Assembly: GCF_000455245.1 (NCBI RefSeq)
Contig: NZ_HG005166.1
Span: 159,969-223,968, forward strand
Length of the DNA: 64,000 bases
Source: Nesterenkonia massiliensis
Lineage (GTDB): Bacteria > Actinomycetota > Actinomycetes > Actinomycetales > Micrococcaceae
Reading direction: 5' to 3'
Within the stretch, counting starts at the first letter, position 1, and every line of letters starts with the position of its first letter. Made by a program: the position numbers and the translations under genes. Below are positions 61,674 through 64,000 of this stretch, in pieces. Under the pieces are notes generated by a model, which saw nothing but the letters and a program-made list of their open reading frames with translations, did no database searches and had not been told where the DNA came from.

Positions 61674-61826
61674 TTGGCTCTCCTTCACACAGATATCGCT
61701 GCACCGATTGCGGTGCGGCTGTGTTCACTCTATCCACGGAGCTGGAGACTTCCTGGCTGAATTCTGGGCGCTTACTGCCATACGCCCCTGGTCAGGACGC
61801 GCTCCGTATCTGAGCCGGCGGTGACT

Positions 61827-61832
61827 TACTCT
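61827..61832 (+). promoter_or_regulatory. Leaderless -10 box of the GH3 lipoprotein gene
   Basis: TACTCT is 7 nt before the ATG, with no ribosome binding site. Confidence 0.5.
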
Positions 61833-61839
61833 GGAACCC

Positions 61840-63615
61840 ATGAATTCTTCCCCTCGCCGCGTGCTGATCCTGGCCTTGGCTGTGAGTCTTTTTGCCAGCT
61901 CCTGTGCAACCGACGACGCCGGTCCCGACGGTTCTGGCAACGGCGGCGCGGGTTCTGAGAGCAGTGCAGGGCAGCAGAGTTCCTCGGCGGAGGAAGACGC
62001 TCAGGCAGAACACGATGCGGCCGTGGACGAGGCGCGTCAGGCACGCGAAGCTGCACTTGCCGGCCCCGGTGAAGAACATTATGAGCAGTCCGCCGGGATT
62101 GTGGCGCAGATGAGCCTTCAGCAGCAGGCCGGTCAGGTCCTGATCGGGGAGTACCAGGGCAATGATGTGGAGTCTGCGGCCACGCAGATCCAGCAGCTTC
62201 ATCTGGGCGGGGTGATTCTTATGGGCCACAACATCCCCGGCGGAACCAGCTCTGTGGATACTGAGGCCCTTGCTGGCCAGCTTCAGGTGCTTGCGGCCGC
62301 GGATCCGCAGCGTGAAGTTCCGCCGATTCTCTCGGTGGACCAAGAAGGAGGGCTGGTCACCCGGGTAGGTGCGCCGGTGACGGAGTGGCCGACGCCGATG
62401 GCCTACGGGGCCGCCTACGCCGCTGACCCAGAGCGGGGCCTGAGGCTGACCCGGGCCGGGCACCAGCACATGGGTCGGGATCTGCTGGACCTAGGGTTCA
62501 CCGTGAGTTTTGCCCCCAATGCTGATGTGACTATTGGTGCGGCAGACCCCACCATCGGCTCCCGGTCCTTGGGCGGGGATCCTGAGGCGGTCGGCAACCT
62601 CGCCGTGGCGGGAATCCGCGGGCTGGCCGAGGGCGGTCTGGCGGGTTCGGTCAAGCACTTCCCGGGCCACGGCTCGGTGACTGATGACTCGCACTACACC
62701 CTGCCGGTCCAGCAGGCGGATCTGGAGCAGCTGCGCAGTCGCGACTGGGTGCCCTTCGCCCAGGCGGTGGAGGCTGGTGTGCCCATGGTGATGATGGGCC
62801 ATATTGAGGTTCCGGCTCTGGATCCCGGCGTACCGTCCTCGCTTTCCGCTGCGGCCTATGAAGAAATCCGCTCCATGGGGCATGAGGGAGTGATCGTCAC
62901 TGACGCGATGAATATGGCCGCCACTTATGGCGGAGGTGATCAGGCCGCCGTGAGCGCACTGGCAGCGGGGGCTGATCTCTTGCTGATGCCTACCTCGGTC
63001 CCTGGCGCCCACGCCGCCCTGGTCGAGGCGGTTGAATCCGGGGAGCTGCCCGCTGAGCGACTGAGCGAAGCGGCCGAGCGAGTCATCGCCCTGGTGCTCT
63101 GGCAGCAGGATCTGGCGGCAGGTGAACTGGCGGCCGGTCCGGATGTGCCGATGCCGGAGATCCTGCTTGAGGAAGACCGGGGGAACGACGACGGCGCGGC
63201 CGATCTTGAAGCGCTCAGTTCATCGGAAGCCGCGGATGTTCTGCTCGGTCAGGCCGTCACCGTGGTGGAGGGTCAGTGTGAGGCACCGCTGGTCACCGAC
63301 TCGATTCAGATCTACGGCGGCACCGAACAGGACCGCGCCCGGCTGGCGGCAGCGGCTGAACGGGCCGGAATCAGCACCGGGGCCGGACCTGTGGTCACCC
63401 TACTGGGCAGTATGACCCCGGGAACCGGGGACGTCGTCGTGGCCCTGGATCGTCCCGAGGGCCTGGCCTCCTCCACTGCGGGGACCAAGATTGCACTCTA
63501 TGGTCGTACCCCCGAGTCCTTTGACGCCCTGCTGCGGGTGCTCACTGGGGAAGCTGCCCCCGGCGGACTGCCAGTGAGTGTGGGGGAGTACGGGCAAGGA
63601 CACTCCGGCTGCTGA
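61840..63615 (+). CDS. GH3-family beta-N-acetylglucosaminidase-like lipoprotein (NagZ type)
   Basis: A 591-residue exported glycosidase. The signal peptide ends in a lipoprotein-like ASSC (Cys22), followed by an acidic linker. The GH3 domain (about 85-430) has SVDQEGGLVTRV, the NagZ dyad motif KHFPGHG-x4-DSH and the nucleophile Asp in VIVTDAMNMA. It probably removes N-acetylglucosamine from muropeptides at the cell surface. The C-terminal ~150 residues are a GH3 C-terminal-like region. Inferred role: cell-wall recycling. Confidence 0.88.
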   Translation: MNSSPRRVLILALAVSLFASSCATDDAGPDGSGNGGAGSESSAGQQSSSAEEDAQAEHDAAVDEARQAREAALAGPGEEHYEQSAGIVAQMSLQQQAGQVLIGEYQGNDVESAATQIQQLHLGGVILMGHNIPGGTSSVDTEALAGQLQVLAAADPQREVPPILSVDQEGGLVTRVGAPVTEWPTPMAYGAAYAADPERGLRLTRAGHQHMGRDLLDLGFTVSFAPNADVTIGAADPTIGSRSLGGDPEAVGNLAVAGIRGLAEGGLAGSVKHFPGHGSVTDDSHYTLPVQQADLEQLRSRDWVPFAQAVEAGVPMVMMGHIEVPALDPGVPSSLSAAAYEEIRSMGHEGVIVTDAMNMAATYGGGDQAAVSALAAGADLLLMPTSVPGAHAALVEAVESGELPAERLSEAAERVIALVLWQQDLAAGELAAGPDVPMPEILLEEDRGNDDGAADLEALSSSEAADVLLGQAVTVVEGQCEAPLVTDSIQIYGGTEQDRARLAAAAERAGISTGAGPVVTLLGSMTPGTGDVVVALDRPEGLASSTAGTKIALYGRTPESFDALLRVLTGEAAPGGLPVSVGEYGQGHSGC

Positions 63616-63640
63616 GCACCTCCAGGGCCGAAACGAGTGT

Positions 63641-63659
63641 TTTCTACACAGTGTAGAAA
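63641..63659. promoter_or_regulatory. 19-bp palindrome, probable operator
   Basis: TTTCTACAC and GTGTAGAAA are perfect inverse complements around a single A. It resembles operators of BlaI/CopY-type repressors, which contain TACA and TGTA halves. It lies 17 bp before a TAGACT -10 candidate (63676-63681), covering the -35 region of the next gene. Confidence 0.6.
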
Positions 63660-63727
63660 TTCGCGCGATTGAGCGTAGACTGCAGGCGTAACCGGCAGAT
63701 CCAGAGAATCGGTGCAGGAGAGTGAGC

Positions 63728-64000
63728 ATGGGCGCATATGATCACGCCCCGGCGTCGAACACTCCTGCCGTACGCACCATTCGCGGAGTCCTCGCCGCCT
63801 CAGCGGCAGTCAGTGCTGCCGCATTAGCCCACTCGGTGGCTGGTCATCACCCGCCGCATGCGCTGGTGATCCTGCTGGCCCTGGCTGTGAGTATTCCGCT
63901 CAGCGTGGCGCTGTCTAAGGTCGCACTCAGCCGCAGTCGCTTGGCGGCGGCAGTGCTGGGAAGCCAGGCGGTGCTGCATGGGCTCTTCGAGCTGCTCTCC
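63728..64000 (+). CDS. Membrane protein of unknown function, 3'-truncated by window edge
   Basis: The first 91 residues are visible and the frame runs off the window. The sequence has a short hydrophilic N-terminus, then three hydrophobic segments (about 17-38, 43-62, 72-90) and a histidine cluster (GHHPPH) in the first loop. I do not recognise the family with confidence; similar multi-helix proteins occur near copper-handling genes in Micrococcales. An AGGAG site stands 8 nt before the ATG. Confidence 0.65.
   Translation, partial: MGAYDHAPASNTPAVRTIRGVLAASAAVSAAALAHSVAGHHPPHALVILLALAVSIPLSVALSKVALSRSRLAAAVLGSQAVLHGLFELLS

Noticed and set aside
1..64000. tRNA, rRNA and CRISPR arrays
   Set aside because: No cloverleaf-like gene, rRNA segment or regularly spaced direct-repeat array was recognised on either strand.

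Overview
The window is chromosomal DNA from a high-GC actinomycete, most likely order Micrococcales and family Micrococcaceae (a Nesterenkonia-like genome is a reasonable guess, inferred from gene order and protein style only). It opens inside the spc ribosomal protein operon and carries a housekeeping backbone: rpsH(partial)-rplF-rplR-rpsE-rpmD-rplO, secY-adk-map, infA-rpmJ-rpsM-rpsK-rpoA-rplQ, truA, rplM-rpsI, glmM, coaA/glmS, acpS-nnr, alr-tsaE and tsaB-rimI-tsaD. No rRNA, tRNA or CRISPR array was seen.

Four accessory blocks interrupt this backbone at points where related genomes usually have adjacent genes. (1) 5.6-13.4 kb: a type I restriction-modification system (hsdM-hsdS-hsdR) with an inverted fic gene, between map and infA. 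(2) 17.8-32.4 kb: sugar uptake between truA and rplM, made of an MFS sugar porter, a frameshifted SDR, a mannitol PTS locus that also carries the general PTS proteins HPr and enzyme I (mtlR / EIIB-like-ptsH-ptsI-mtlA, mtlD), and a fructose operon (fruR-fruK-fruA). (3) 44.6-56.7 kb: a complete-looking phosphonate C-P lyase cluster (phnF-like regulator, phnGHIJKL, a DUF1045 protein, phnM, phnN, phnD, phnC, fused phnE) between tsaE and tsaB, with PhoP-type direct repeats before phnG and phnD. (4) 59.1-60.5 kb: one gene for a winged-helix plus Vsr/DUF559-like nuclease, bounded by 65-bp inverted repeats (52 of 65 positions identical by eye), which looks like a small mobile element without a recognisable transposase.

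Regulation is unusually readable. Many genes have a TANNNT -10 box exactly 6-7 nt before the start codon and no Shine-Dalgarno sequence, so they appear leaderless (truA, mscL, coaA, glmS, alr, tsaE, tsaB, a GH3 lipoprotein, fic). coaA and glmS diverge from overlapping -10 boxes. The tsaB -10 lies in the loop of the terminator hairpin that ends the phosphonate cluster. A perfect 12-bp inverted repeat covers the fic promoter.

A second theme is 15-bp in-frame tandem repeats at five separate places (fruA linker, phnH, the phnK start, the DUF1045 C-terminus, tsaB). The right end holds an amino-acid ligase of the YbdK family, a NagZ-type GH3 lipoprotein and the start of a membrane protein behind a 19-bp palindrome. 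All function calls come from reading motifs; no database search was run.
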